Of a stretch of DNA of 64,000 nt, positions 46,356 through 55,016 are shown piece after piece; the first letter of the stretch is position 1, and the number at the start of each line of letters is the position of its first letter. The position numbers and the translations under genes were made by a program. The stretch is taken from NCBI RefSeq assembly GCF_000312485.1, contig NZ_HE997643.1:1230806-1294805 (forward strand), written 5' to 3'. A model generated the notes under the pieces. That model made no database searches. It had not been told where the DNA came from and saw nothing but the letters and a program-made list of their open reading frames with translations. The stretch comes from Yersinia massiliensis CCUG 53443. Lineage in GTDB: Bacteria > Pseudomonadota > Gammaproteobacteria > Enterobacterales > Enterobacteriaceae.

Positions 46356-47645
46356 ATGAAAAAAGCGATCCTACACACGCTAATAGCATCCACTCTGGCT
46401 TTATTGTCACACCAGGCTTTTGCACAGGATGACGTTAACTTGCGTATGTCATGGTGGGGGGGCAATGGTCGTCATCAAATGACGCTTAAAGCTCTGGAAG
46501 AATTCCACAAACTGCACCCAAATATTAATGTAAAAGCTGAATACACCGGTTGGGATGGTCACCTTTCTCGTCTGACGACTCAAATCGCCGGTGGGACTGA
46601 ACCTGATGTTATGCAAACCAACTGGAACTGGTTGCCAATCTTCTCTAAAGACGGCACTGGCTTTTTTGATTTGAATAAAGTATCAAAACAATTAGATTTG
46701 ACTCAATTTGATCCTAAAGAACTGCAACAGACCACCGTTAATGGCAAATTGAATGGTATTCCAATTTCAGTCACTGCGCGTATTTTCTACTTCAACGACG
46801 CGACATGGGCTAAATCAGGTTTGGAATATCCGAAAACTTGGGACGAATTGCTGAACGCAGGTAAAGTATTCCAAGAAAAACTGGGTGACCAATATTACCC
46901 TGTCGTATTAGAGCATCAGGATACACTGGCATTGATTCGCTCTTATATGACACAAAAATACAATATTCCTACGATCGACGAAGCTAATAAGAAATTTGCT
47001 TATACACCAGAACAGTGGGTTGAGTTCTTTACAATGTATAAGAAAATGGTCGATAGCCATGTTATGCCATCAACCAAATACTATGCTTCATTCGGCAAAA
47101 GTAATATGTACGAAATGAAGCCGTGGATTAACGGTGAATGGGGTGGCACTTATATGTGGAACTCCACCATTACTAAATATTCCGATAACCTGACTAAACC
47201 AGCAAAATTGGTCCTTGGCCCTTATCCGATGTTGCCAGATGCGAAAGATGCCGGTCTGTTCTTTAAACCTGCTCAAATGCTTTCTATCGGTAAATCAACT
47301 AAACATCCAGAGGAAAGCGCCATCCTGATTAACTTCCTGCTAAACAGCAAAGAAGGGATTGAGGCGATGGGTCTGGAACGTGGTGTACCGCTGAGCGCAG
47401 CGGCGGTGACTCAACTTCGTGCCAGCGGTGTTATTAAAGATGAAGATCCATCTGTTGCTGGTTTGAATATGGCGTTGGAACTTCCACATGAAATGAAAAC
47501 ATCACCATACTTTGATGATCCACAAATTGTTTCTCTGTTCCGCGATGCGATTCAATATATCGATTATGGTCAGAAATCAGTTCAGGAATCTGCAGAATAC
47601 TTTAATAAGCAAGGCGACCGTATTTTAAAACGCGCTATGCGGTAA
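46356..47645 (+). CDS. togB: Oligogalacturonide-binding periplasmic protein TogB
   Basis: A 429-residue family 1 solute-binding protein. The Sec signal (MKKAILHTLIASTLALLSHQ) is cleaved after AFA at residue 23. The mature start is QDDVNLRMSWWGGNGRHQMT; the ligand-hinge stretch PDVMQTNWNWLPIFSKDG follows. It binds oligogalacturonides in the periplasm after they pass KdgM. It is the last gene of pelW-togMNAB; a terminator follows 33 bp later. CAGGAGC precedes the ATG. Confidence 0.93.
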   Translation: MKKAILHTLIASTLALLSHQAFAQDDVNLRMSWWGGNGRHQMTLKALEEFHKLHPNINVKAEYTGWDGHLSRLTTQIAGGTEPDVMQTNWNWLPIFSKDGTGFFDLNKVSKQLDLTQFDPKELQQTTVNGKLNGIPISVTARIFYFNDATWAKSGLEYPKTWDELLNAGKVFQEKLGDQYYPVVLEHQDTLALIRSYMTQKYNIPTIDEANKKFAYTPEQWVEFFTMYKKMVDSHVMPSTKYYASFGKSNMYEMKPWINGEWGGTYMWNSTITKYSDNLTKPAKLVLGPYPMLPDAKDAGLFFKPAQMLSIGKSTKHPEESAILINFLLNSKEGIEAMGLERGVPLSAAAVTQLRASGVIKDEDPSVAGLNMALELPHEMKTSPYFDDPQIVSLFRDAIQYIDYGQKSVQESAEYFNKQGDRILKRAMR

Positions 47646-47678
47646 TCATTAAAGTTATTTAACTCAAGTAAACTTAAG

Positions 47679-47710
47679 CCCTGCCATTAATTTGGCGGGG
47701 TTGTTTTGTT
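47679..47710 (+). terminator. Intrinsic terminator after togB
   Basis: CCCTGCCA (47679-47686) and TGGCGGGG (47693-47700) pair, with one G-T, and TTGTTTTGTTT follows. It separates pelW-togMNAB from kdgM. Confidence 0.85.
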
Positions 47711-47780
47711 TATAAACCATAAAATATCAGTCAATTAGATCAGCATCACAAATTAATACCTGATTATAAAATTAATCATC

Positions 47781-47802
47781 AACAAAGATCTAGATCACAC
47801 AA
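47781..47802. promoter_or_regulatory. Candidate CRP site upstream of kdgM
   Basis: AACAAAGATCTAGATCACAC has the CRP core GATCTAGATCACA, although the left TGTGA half is poor. It lies 38 bp before the KdgR box and 152 bp before kdgM. KdgM of plant-pathogenic relatives is CRP-activated, which fits. Confidence 0.45.
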
Positions 47803-47839
47803 TTAATTACAAATATAAATAGAATGTGTATCCACAATA

Positions 47840-47859
47840 AGTGAAACGTTGTTTCTTTG
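47840..47859. promoter_or_regulatory. KdgR box upstream of kdgM
   Basis: AGTGAAACGTTGTTTCTTTG has the AAAC-N4-TTTC core within a near-palindrome. It lies 94 bp before the kdgM start, so the porin should be derepressed together with the tog operon. Confidence 0.78.
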
Positions 47860-47953
47860 ATTGTGGAATTGTTTTTTAATCGTATGTTGAGCTTTATAAG
47901 TTTGTTAATAATTGTTGTTTTAAATAACCATAACCCTGGGATTATATAAAAAA

Positions 47954-48652
47954 ATGAAATTTAAACTCATTACATTAGCAGTGGCATCTGTTATCAGCTT
48001 TAGTTCTGTTGCAACAACAATTGACTATCGGCACGAAATGAAAGACACCAGTAAGTCTGATCATAAAGACCGCTTACTGATCTCCAACCGTTTTGCCAAT
48101 GGCTTCGGCTTATCTTTAGAAGGAAAATGGGGCCAGCACAGCTCTGACACTACACCAAACAAACCGTTTAACGAGCAAGTCAGTAATGGCACCGAAGTTG
48201 TTGCCAGCTATGTTTATCAGTTTAATAAGATGTTCCAACTTGAGCCTGGTTTCTCATTAGAGTCATCTTCCGATTCAAACAACTACCGCCCTTACCTGCG
48301 CGGTAAAGTGTCCTTCAACGATGACTTCTCAACATCACTGCGTTATCGCCCGTATTACAAGCGTAACCAACCTTCTCAGACTAAATCTGATGAGAAAGGC
48401 CACGAGTTCACCATGCTGTTTGCTTACAACTTCTTGAAAAGTTATTCCGCTGAATACGAGTTGAACTACAAGAAGTCTGAAGATGAAATTCTGTCTAATA
48501 AGAAAAAAGACGAATGGAGTCATGATGTGAAAGTTGCCTACAAATGGGATAAAAACTGGAAGCCATATGTTGCTATCGGTAACGTCGCTGGCAGCAAAAC
48601 TACGGACGAACGTCAAACTCGTTTCCGTGTTGGTGTGCAGTACAGCTTCTAA
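47954..48652 (+). CDS. kdgM: Oligogalacturonate-specific porin KdgM
   Basis: A 232-residue outer-membrane protein. The signal peptide (MKFKLITLAVASVISFSSVA) is followed by alternating beta strands with charged and aromatic residues (IDYRHEMKDTSKSDHKDRLL; FSTSLRYRPYYKRNQ). It ends in FRVGVQYSF, the C-terminal Phe needed for barrel assembly. KdgM is a 12-stranded monomeric barrel whose positively charged pore passes acidic oligogalacturonides. It has its own promoter with KdgR and CRP-like sites and its own terminator. Dickeya has the paralogues KdgM and KdgN; which of these it equals is not decided here. Confidence 0.9.
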   Translation: MKFKLITLAVASVISFSSVATTIDYRHEMKDTSKSDHKDRLLISNRFANGFGLSLEGKWGQHSSDTTPNKPFNEQVSNGTEVVASYVYQFNKMFQLEPGFSLESSSDSNNYRPYLRGKVSFNDDFSTSLRYRPYYKRNQPSQTKSDEKGHEFTMLFAYNFLKSYSAEYELNYKKSEDEILSNKKKDEWSHDVKVAYKWDKNWKPYVAIGNVAGSKTTDERQTRFRVGVQYSF

Positions 48653-48743
48653 TTGTGCGTGTAAGTTGTCTATGTAATAAGTAGTTGTATCGTTATGAGT
48701 GCCCTCATCATTATTTGTTAATTATGCCTATACCGTATTACTT

Positions 48744-48781
48744 AGGGAAAAATGACACCCGGTCATTTTTCCCTTTTTTTT
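48744..48781 (+). terminator. Intrinsic terminator after kdgM
   Basis: GGGAAAAATGAC (48745-48756) pairs with GTCATTTTTCCC (48762-48773), followed by eight T residues. It is very strong. Confidence 0.92.
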
Positions 48782-48916
48782 ACTTATAGTTCCTTGTTTC
48801 AGTTCATCACCGAATATCTCTTACTTGGATACATGCGCTAGACTCCCGTCCTCAAACTGAAAAAAGAGACATTTAGTTACAGCGTCACGGCTATCCTTAC
48901 CAAAGCAAATCTCATA

Positions 48917-48936
48917 TACTGGATAAATCAACAGCT
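48917..48936. promoter_or_regulatory. LexA-like SOS box upstream of ydjM
   Basis: TACTG-GATAAATCAA-CAG has the CTG-N10-CAG frame of the LexA box, with six of ten spacer bases as in the consensus. It lies 20 bp before the ydjM start. In E. coli ydjM is a LexA-regulated gene, so the site is plausible. Confidence 0.55.
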
Positions 48937-48955
48937 ACAAACTCGGAATTCATGT

Positions 48956-49504
48956 ATGACAGGGGAAGGACACCTTATTTTTTCTGTCGCCTGCGTTATT
49001 TTAGCCAAAAAAGTCGGTCTTACACCGGAACTGGCACATGGCGATTGGTGGCACCTGATACCCGGTGCCCTGCTAACTTCCCTGCTGCCCGATATTGACC
49101 ATCCTAAGTCTATCCTTGGTCAACGGTTAAAATGGATCTCAACGCCCATTGCGAGGGCCTTTGGCCATCGTGGATTCACCCATAGTCTGTTGGCTGTTAT
49201 TGGGGGGATTGCGCTATTCCAAATGGATATATCGCGAGATTGGATTATTCCCGCAGATGCATTTCATGCCATGATTATTGGTTACTTCAGTCATATAGTG
49301 GCAGATATGATCACCCCCGCCGGGGTACCGTTACTTTGGCCTTGCCGTTGGCGTTTCTGTATTCCGCTACTGCGCCCACAAAAAGGGAATCAATTAGAGC
49401 GGGTACTCTGTGTGCTATTCGTTTGCTTTTCCGTCTATTGGCAAACTGACACCACCATTCCACTGCTATCCTATATGGAGCAATTGAAAAATTTTCGATT
49501 GTGA
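48956..49504 (+). CDS. ydjM: YdjM family inner-membrane protein (metal-dependent hydrolase-like)
   Basis: A 182-residue membrane protein of the YbcI/YdjM family, close to E. coli YdjM. It carries MTGEGHLIFSVACVILAKKV, LLPDIDHPKSILGQRLKWIS, ARAFGHRGFTHSLLAV and FSHIVADMITPAGVPLLWPC. The His and Asp clusters (DIDHP, HRGFTHS, SHIVAD) resemble a metal site, and the family is annotated as a hydrolase without a known substrate. In E. coli it is SOS-induced. It stands alone after the kdgM terminator and is preceded by a LexA-like box. Confidence 0.9.
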   Translation: MTGEGHLIFSVACVILAKKVGLTPELAHGDWWHLIPGALLTSLLPDIDHPKSILGQRLKWISTPIARAFGHRGFTHSLLAVIGGIALFQMDISRDWIIPADAFHAMIIGYFSHIVADMITPAGVPLLWPCRWRFCIPLLRPQKGNQLERVLCVLFVCFSVYWQTDTTIPLLSYMEQLKNFRL

Positions 49505-49647
49505 TCACACTTTAATGCACAAACAATCACCAATCTGAATGCATTGCATACAAATAATGGCAAAAACTTATATAAAATTCTTTTTGGATATAAGTGAGTG
49601 ATTATGAGGCTGCTACCATATGCGGCTGATGACTCAATTGATTCTAC

Positions 49648-49724
49648 TTGGTGAGATTGCTTGATTGCTTTTATTGATGAGATTGCTTTTGTTGATGAAA
49701 TTAATTGTGTTGGCGAGATTCTAT
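49648..49724. repeat. Imperfect 18-bp repeats upstream of tcyP
   Basis: Units TTATTGATGAGATTGCTT (49671), TTGTTGATGAAATTAATT (49689) and GTGTTGGCGAGATTCTAT (49707) are tandem. A longer variant with a doubled GATTGCTT (49648-49670) precedes them. They occupy the leader region before tcyP. An ORF on the opposite strand across this stretch is low-complexity and not believed. Confidence 0.5.
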
Positions 49725-49782
49725 CGGAAGTAGAAATGAATAACGAAGTTTGCATTCATAATAATAATCTGGAGATTTGGGG

Positions 49783-51175
49783 ATGAACCTACCGCTTGTG
49801 ATTAATGTGCTGGTATTTGTCGCACTGCTATTACTCTTGGCACAAAGCCGCCATAAACAATGGAGCCTGTCTAAGAAGGTCTTGGTTGGTTTAGCATTGG
49901 GTGTGCTATTTGGTCTGGGCTTACAATGGGTCTATGGCGCAGATAATCCGGTGCTTAAAGAGTCCATTACTTGGTTTAATATCGTCGGTAATGGTTATGT
50001 GCAGTTACTGCAAATGATCGTCATGCCGCTGGTCTTCGCCTCGATTCTGAGTGCGGTCGCTAAACTGCATAACGCCTCTTCATTGGGCAAAATCAGTGTG
50101 CTAACGATTGGCACATTGCTTTTCACAACATTAATTGCCGCGCTGGTTGGTGTGTTCGTCACCAATCTGTTTGGTTTAACCGCTGATGGTCTCATTCAAG
50201 GCACACAGGAGACAGCGCGTTTAAAGTGCCATCGAAAGCAACTATTTGGGCAAAGTCACTGACTTAACCGTACCTCAGTTAATTCTGTCCTTTATCCCAA
50301 AAAATCCGTTTGCTGATTTGACCGGTGCAAACCCAACCTCAATCATCAGTGTTGTTATTTTTGCGACCTTACTGGGTATCGCATCATTGCAGTTGCTTAA
50401 AGATGATGTGGCGAAAGGTCAGCGAGTCTTGGCGGCTATCGATACCCTGCAAGCTTGGGTCATGAAATTAGTGCGCTTGGTGATGAAACTGACCCCCTAC
50501 GGTGTGTTGGCATTAATGACCAAAGTGGTTGCTGGTTCAAACATCCAAGACATTATCAAGTTGGGTAGTTTTGTCGTAGCCTCTTATCTGGGGTTGGCCA
50601 TTATGTTTGTGGTCCATGGCGTATTGTTGTCTTTCACCGGTATCAATCCGTTGAAATTCTTCCGTAAAGTCTGGCCGGTGTTGACCTTTGCCTTTACCAG
50701 CCGTTCAAGCGCCGCCAGTATCCCATTAAATGTTGAAGCACAAACCCGCCGCTTAGGTGTCCCTGACTCCATTGCCAGCTTCTCAGCTTCCTTTGGTGCC
50801 ACCATTGGACAAAATGGCTGTGCGGGTCTCTACCCCGCGATGTTGGCGGTGATGGTAGCGCCGACCGTTGGGATCAACCCGCTGGATCCAATATGGATTG
50901 CAACCTTAGTCGGTATCGTCACCATCAGTTCAGCCGGTGTTGCCGGTGTGGGCGGCGGTGCGACTTTTGCTGCATTGATTGTCCTGCCAGCAATGGGCTT
51001 ACCTGTCACATTGGTTGCCTTGCTGATTTCTGTTGAGCCATTGATTGATATGGGCCGAACTGCGTTGAACGTGAGTGGTTCAATGACGGCAGGTACTGTG
51101 ACCAGCCAACTGATGAAACAAACCAATAAAGACATCCTGAACAGTGACGATGACAGTGATTTAGCTCATCAATAA
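49783..51175 (+). pseudogene. tcyP: L-cystine transporter TcyP (YdjN), broken by a +1 frameshift
   Basis: Two overlapping frames (49783-50262 and the second to 51175) together give the whole TcyP, a sodium/dicarboxylate-type symporter for cystine. Frame 1 opens [20 protein letters not shown] and runs to [15 protein letters not shown]. It then shifts to nonsense (KCHRKQLFG) at TTAAAGT (50221-50227). Dropping one A restores [20 protein letters not shown] and a 463-residue product, the length I recall for E. coli TcyP. All later segments ([40 protein letters not shown]) are intact, so the lesion is recent, or a sequencing error. The ATG has GGAG upstream. Confidence 0.85.
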
Positions 51176-51201
51176 AAGGTGATGTACACCCTGATAAAAA
51201 T

Positions 51202-51231
51202 AAAGCCAGTCATCTATGACTGGCTTTTTAA
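51202..51231 (+). terminator. Intrinsic terminator after tcyP
   Basis: AGCCAGTCA (51204-51212), loop TCTA and TGACTGGCT (51217-51225) are followed by TTTTT. An A-rich left flank could also stop amiD transcripts from the other side. Confidence 0.88.
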
Positions 51232-51306
51232 CGTTAATTTGGGCCGTTCACCCAATCTATTGAGCTCACGTTATAGCAACGTTTTTGCTTGGATAACCAA
51301 TCACGC

Positions 51307-52149
51307 TTAGGAACGATATTTCTCGACCAGTGCCTGAGCGATAGCTTCCGTTTCAGCGTCCGGAGTGCCACTGAAATCTTGTGCTCTGAAATGCATTTGG
51401 AAGGCAATGATAACCTGGCGGGTCTCTTCATCCAATATGCCACTCTGTGGAATTTTATAGCCATACTTGGCCAGTGCTTTCTGAATAATGGGTACCGAAC
51501 CCAAATCGCTTTTATTTCTGCCATTAAGATATTGACTGACAGTTACATCATCTGGCCAAGCACCAACACCTTTTTCCGCCAACCGTTTCCAAGGAAATAA
51601 TGGACCAGGATCGGATTTTCTGAGGGGGGCGATATCGCTATGAGCAACAACAGCTGTCGGTGCAATGTCATAGCGCTCTACGATGTCCTTAGTGAGGTGC
51701 TCAATCAATTCAATCTGTGATTCGTTATAAGGGTACCAGGTACGCCCTAACATCTTCTCAGTGAAGCCCTTATTGACGATTTCGATACCTATCGAAGTAT
51801 CATTGAGGCTATTACGCCCTTGCCAATCGCTCACGCCTGCATGCCAAGCTCTTTTTTCTTCAGGAACCAATTGCAGTACCACTGGTTTCCCATCGACATT
51901 ATCAGGGTGTGTTTTTACTAAATAATGCGCACTGACATTTCCCTCGGTCAGCACTTTTAGCGATCCCGCGTCATCCATGGCGGTATAGTGTAGGACCAAA
52001 AAACGCACTCGCTCATTTTGAGCCACCGAAGGATGGTTGGTATCAATCTTATAATCACCACGGTCGATCAATTTATGTGGCTGGTGAGTTTGCGTGCTGC
52101 TACACCCGGCCAATAGTAGTAACAGACCCGCACCAAATACCATTCTCAT
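51307..52149 (-). CDS. amiD: N-acetylmuramoyl-L-alanine amidase AmiD, lipoprotein
   Basis: A 280-residue outer-membrane lipoprotein with lipobox LLLAGC near residue 16. The amidase_2 domain (about 40-200) has zinc ligands in VLHYTAMDD and VVAHSDIAPLRKSDPGPLFP. A C-terminal peptidoglycan-binding domain (about 205-280) ends in AIAQALVEKY. It cleaves the amide bond between MurNAc (or anhydro-MurNAc) and L-Ala in turnover of periplasmic muropeptides. The ATG at 52149 begins a normal signal peptide, but a GTG at 52167 with AGGGAGAA upstream is an equally good start. Confidence 0.9.
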   Translation of the reverse strand: MRMVFGAGLLLLLAGCSSTQTHQPHKLIDRGDYKIDTNHPSVAQNERVRFLVLHYTAMDDAGSLKVLTEGNVSAHYLVKTHPDNVDGKPVVLQLVPEEKRAWHAGVSDWQGRNSLNDTSIGIEIVNKGFTEKMLGRTWYPYNESQIELIEHLTKDIVERYDIAPTAVVAHSDIAPLRKSDPGPLFPWKRLAEKGVGAWPDDVTVSQYLNGRNKSDLGSVPIIQKALAKYGYKIPQSGILDEETRQVIIAFQMHFRAQDFSGTPDAETEAIAQALVEKYRS

Positions 52150-52471
52150 GCTTAATAACTCCGTCACTATTCTTCTCCCTAAAATATGATTAAGCACGGC
52201 TATAGTGACCCAACTAAATTAAATGACCGCTAAACAATATAATTAAATAATGATGAGTAATCTCCAATAATACTTAGCACTAATATTAGTGTTTTAGTCA
52301 TAAATATGTACACAAAAAATGACTATCAGGATCATCAATGGTTTCACAGGCTATCTAGATGGGCTGCTGGTGCGGGGCAACATCTACCTACTACCTGCTC
52401 ATATCTTACGTATCCATATGATTGTCTTCGTTTTTTACTTCACTCGTGTCTATCACTGGGCCAGTATCAAT

Positions 52472-52499
52472 AAAAACGGCCCCAAATTAAAGGAGCCGT
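52472..52499 (-). terminator. Intrinsic terminator of kdgR
   Basis: On the minus strand ACGGCTCC, an eight-base loop and GGGGCCGT are followed by TTTTTATT. One mismatch lies in the stem. It is placed 88 bp after the kdgR stop. The rest of 52150-52586 contains only a weak plus-strand frame that is not believed. Confidence 0.65.
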
Positions 52500-52586
52500 C
52501 TAGTATGAAAGGGATAAATAGTTATAATTAACAGCTAATTAAAACATCCAATAATTATACGGTATTTACCCTATTTATCGATTCAA

Positions 52587-53378
52587 TCAGAAAGGATAAT
52601 CGCGATAGCCCATCTGTTCGGAAATATTACGCGCTGCACGATGCAATAACTTAACAATATGAGCCTTGTTCTCTTCCGAGAAACGCAGCGTTGGGTATGA
52701 AATACTTAACCCCGCAATCACAACACCGAAACGGTCGAACACAGGCACAGCGATACACCGCAAACCTTCTTCTTGTTCTTCGATATCTTCGCCGAAACCT
52801 TGCTCACGCACGCGATCTAACACTGGTAGCAATGCTGCTGGGCCATCAAGTGTGTATTTAGTGCTACGCGTGAATTCGATATGAGATAAGATTTCTTCTA
52901 CTTCACCACGATCGCGCCACGCCAAAAGTACTTTGCCGATAGCTGTGCTGTGCAACGGATTACGGCGACCAATGCGCGAATGCATCCGTAGGTTATACAT
53001 AGAATCAATTTTATGGATATAAACAATGCTATCTTCATCCAATGCACCCAAGTGAATAGTTTCACGAGTTTCATTAGAGAGTTCACGCATTTGTATATCC
53101 GCGCTACGAATCAAATCAACATTCTGTAACGCTTTAGCCCCTAACTCAAATAACTTCAATGTCAGGGAATACTTCTCTGATTCGCCTTCCTGTGCAACAT
53201 ACCCCAGAGATTTCATGGTCTGGAGAAATCGGTAAACTGTACTCTTAGGCATCATTACACGCTGAGAAAGTTCGGTAATACCTATTTCCCGCTCTTCACC
53301 CAAAGCTTGTAAGATGCCAAAAACTTTCAGAACCGACGACACAGAGTCGGGCTGTTTATCTAGATCTGCAATAGCCAT
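52587..53378 (-). CDS. kdgR: IclR-family repressor KdgR of pectin catabolism
   Basis: A 263-residue IclR-type repressor. The winged helix-turn-helix lies at about residues 20-80 (ITELSQRVMMPKSTVYRFLQ) and the effector domain at about 95-260 (IHLGALDEDSIVYIHKIDS; GEDIEEQEEGLRCIAVPVFD). KdgR binds AAAC-N4-TTTC operators and lets go when 2-keto-3-deoxygluconate and related pectin intermediates build up. Four such operators lie in this window. It sits between amiD and ogl on the minus strand, in the yebQ-htpX neighbourhood where E. coli also keeps kdgR. Confidence 0.95.
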   Translation of the reverse strand: MAIADLDKQPDSVSSVLKVFGILQALGEEREIGITELSQRVMMPKSTVYRFLQTMKSLGYVAQEGESEKYSLTLKLFELGAKALQNVDLIRSADIQMRELSNETRETIHLGALDEDSIVYIHKIDSMYNLRMHSRIGRRNPLHSTAIGKVLLAWRDRGEVEEILSHIEFTRSTKYTLDGPAALLPVLDRVREQGFGEDIEEQEEGLRCIAVPVFDRFGVVIAGLSISYPTLRFSEENKAHIVKLLHRAARNISEQMGYRDYPF

Positions 53379-53527
53379 TTTTTAGTTACCCTACTCAATA
53401 TTCTGCGTTTCGTAAAACGATATGTTTTAAAAAAAATAGAACAGTGGTTTTATTATAAAGGGAAGTCACAAGAGTGTGCAATAAACCAATGTGAATAATC
53501 GGATAAAAGCCTTGCAGACAGCAAATT

Positions 53528-53550
53528 AGCCTCTTTCCATGAAAGAGGCT
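53528..53550 (-). terminator. Intrinsic terminator of ogl
   Basis: AGCCTCTTTC (53528-53537), loop CAT and GAAAGAGGCT (53541-53550) form a perfect 10-bp stem, with AATTTG after it on the minus strand. It lies 14 bp after the ogl stop. Confidence 0.75.
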
Positions 53551-53564
53551 AGTGCATAATTTAA

Positions 53565-54731
53565 CTATTGCCAGACAGATTCAGGCAAAGTGGCCAAATA
53601 TAGTGCTGGTTTGCCGTGGACATCCGAGGTAAACAGAATTTGTTTATCATCAGGTGTAAATGAAGGATGTGGATGCGTGACTTGGCGATCACCTTCAAAG
53701 ACTTTCCACGAAGTATCGTGGCGAGCCACACGATGCTGAGTACCATTTTTCATGTTGAAAACATACAAGAACGGATCGTTTTCAATCTTGTATCCACTGT
53801 CGTCCTGGACGTCGACTGGCGCATCTGAACCATCACCAACCAACAAAGTACCGTCGTAGTTGCTCATCAAATGAGAACAAGCTGGCATCTTGGTTAATTG
53901 ACGATTCTCCAGTGTTTCAGGGTCTACGCTGTAGATAAAGCGATCTGGGCTGCTTTTCAGGTAAGAAACATACACTAAGGCAGAACCATCTGGTACCCAG
54001 AATTCGTGGGTGCAGCTTTCGCCTTCCGCATGAGTCTTCACTTTACGCATGTTGCTGCCGTCTTCGTTGATCAACCACATACGGGCGTCAACCAAATCGT
54101 GCGGCCCTTCATGGCAGAATGCAACGGTATTATCGTCGTAAGGACGATAAATTGGGTGACCTAACCATTGATTTTCCTGCAAAATCACGGTTGATTCACC
54201 GGTTTTCAGATCAACACGCATGAGTCGGCAACACGGCTTAGTGAAGTAGAACTCGTGGAATTTTTTCCAGTCAGTCAGTGGCTGCCAATCTTCACGTTTT
54301 ATCTCAATACCCACTAACTTCGTGCAATCAGAGTTGGCGACCCAAGTACCGTAACCGACCCATTCTTCTGGTACTTGATAAACGGCACGCTCTTCCAACG
54401 TATCAAGAGATACACGCATTAGATTGCGGCCATCTTTCACATAAAACAGTGCATCATCTTCAGGTGACAGGAAACCACCAAAGGTATTGTCGCCACGCCC
54501 TTCAGTCAACTGCGTTGCCACCTGCGTGTTCAGATCCAGCAAATAGTAGTTCCATGGGCCATCAAAAGCGCCACCGAACAACAACTTGCTGCCATCACGG
54601 GTGAAACACTTTTGATAGAAATAGTTACGGTGGCAAGTCACATCAGGAGGCGTCAGACGTGTCACTTGTGCACCGGTAGAGGCATCCTGATAAGTTTCAA
54701 ATGTCAGGGGGATTTGTTTACCTTTGGCCAT
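53565..54731 (-). CDS. ogl: Oligogalacturonate lyase Ogl (family PL22)
   Basis: A 388-residue cytoplasmic enzyme with a seven-bladed beta-propeller, family PL22. The N-terminus reads MAKGKQIPLTFETYQDASTG. CHRNYFYQKCFTRDGSKLLFGG and later HPHPSF (with the manganese-binding histidines), together with SCTHEFWVPDGSALVY and PACSHLMSNYDG, are family features. It splits saturated or unsaturated digalacturonate into 5-keto-4-deoxyuronate and galacturonate by beta-elimination with Mn2+. It acts after PelW and before KdgF/KduI. A KdgR box stands 78 bp upstream. Confidence 0.95.
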   Translation of the reverse strand: MAKGKQIPLTFETYQDASTGAQVTRLTPPDVTCHRNYFYQKCFTRDGSKLLFGGAFDGPWNYYLLDLNTQVATQLTEGRGDNTFGGFLSPEDDALFYVKDGRNLMRVSLDTLEERAVYQVPEEWVGYGTWVANSDCTKLVGIEIKREDWQPLTDWKKFHEFYFTKPCCRLMRVDLKTGESTVILQENQWLGHPIYRPYDDNTVAFCHEGPHDLVDARMWLINEDGSNMRKVKTHAEGESCTHEFWVPDGSALVYVSYLKSSPDRFIYSVDPETLENRQLTKMPACSHLMSNYDGTLLVGDGSDAPVDVQDDSGYKIENDPFLYVFNMKNGTQHRVARHDTSWKVFEGDRQVTHPHPSFTPDDKQILFTSDVHGKPALYLATLPESVWQ

Positions 54732-54808
54732 CCGGAAAGTCCTTAAATCGTCAGAGAATTAAAATTTTGCCCGCAGGCTAACCTGTTCGGCTAATACTAT
54801 CTCATATT

Positions 54809-54828
54809 ATAGAAACGATGTTTCATTT
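54809..54828. promoter_or_regulatory. KdgR box upstream of ogl
   Basis: ATAGAAACGATGTTTCATTT, core AAAC-N4-TTTC, lies 78 bp before the ogl start. It shares the GAAACGATGTTTC core exactly with the pelW box. It lies in the ogl-yebQ divergent gap, but 189 bp from yebQ. Confidence 0.82.
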
Positions 54829-55016
54829 TTCCGTGATCGCAGTTCTATTTTTACTGATTATTGCAAATTACAGGTGTTATCATGCTGTTAATTTGCTAAG
54901 AGAGACAAAATATAACATTGATATTTGAAAATAGCTCTCTGGCGAGGATGCATTCATTCGCAATACTAGTTAGCATATGAATACTTCACTTAAGGCTATT
55001 TTATAGACGAATTCTT

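Noticed and set aside
49471-49755. A 94-residue minus-strand frame upstream of tcyP
   Set aside because: Low-complexity (SSTKAISSIKAIKQS) translation of the 18-bp repeats; no start signal.
50246-51175. The second half of tcyP as an independent gene
   Set aside because: It begins in the middle of the transporter fold with no ribosome site; it is the downstream part of a frameshifted gene.
52319-52531. A 70-residue plus-strand frame between amiD and kdgR
   Set aside because: No good ribosome site, no recognisable protein, and it runs over the kdgR terminator.
53413-53430. AAAAC-GATAT-GTTTT upstream of kdgR as a fifth KdgR box
   Set aside because: The spacing between AAAC and TTT is wrong for the consensus and the flanks do not fit; at most a weak autoregulatory site.
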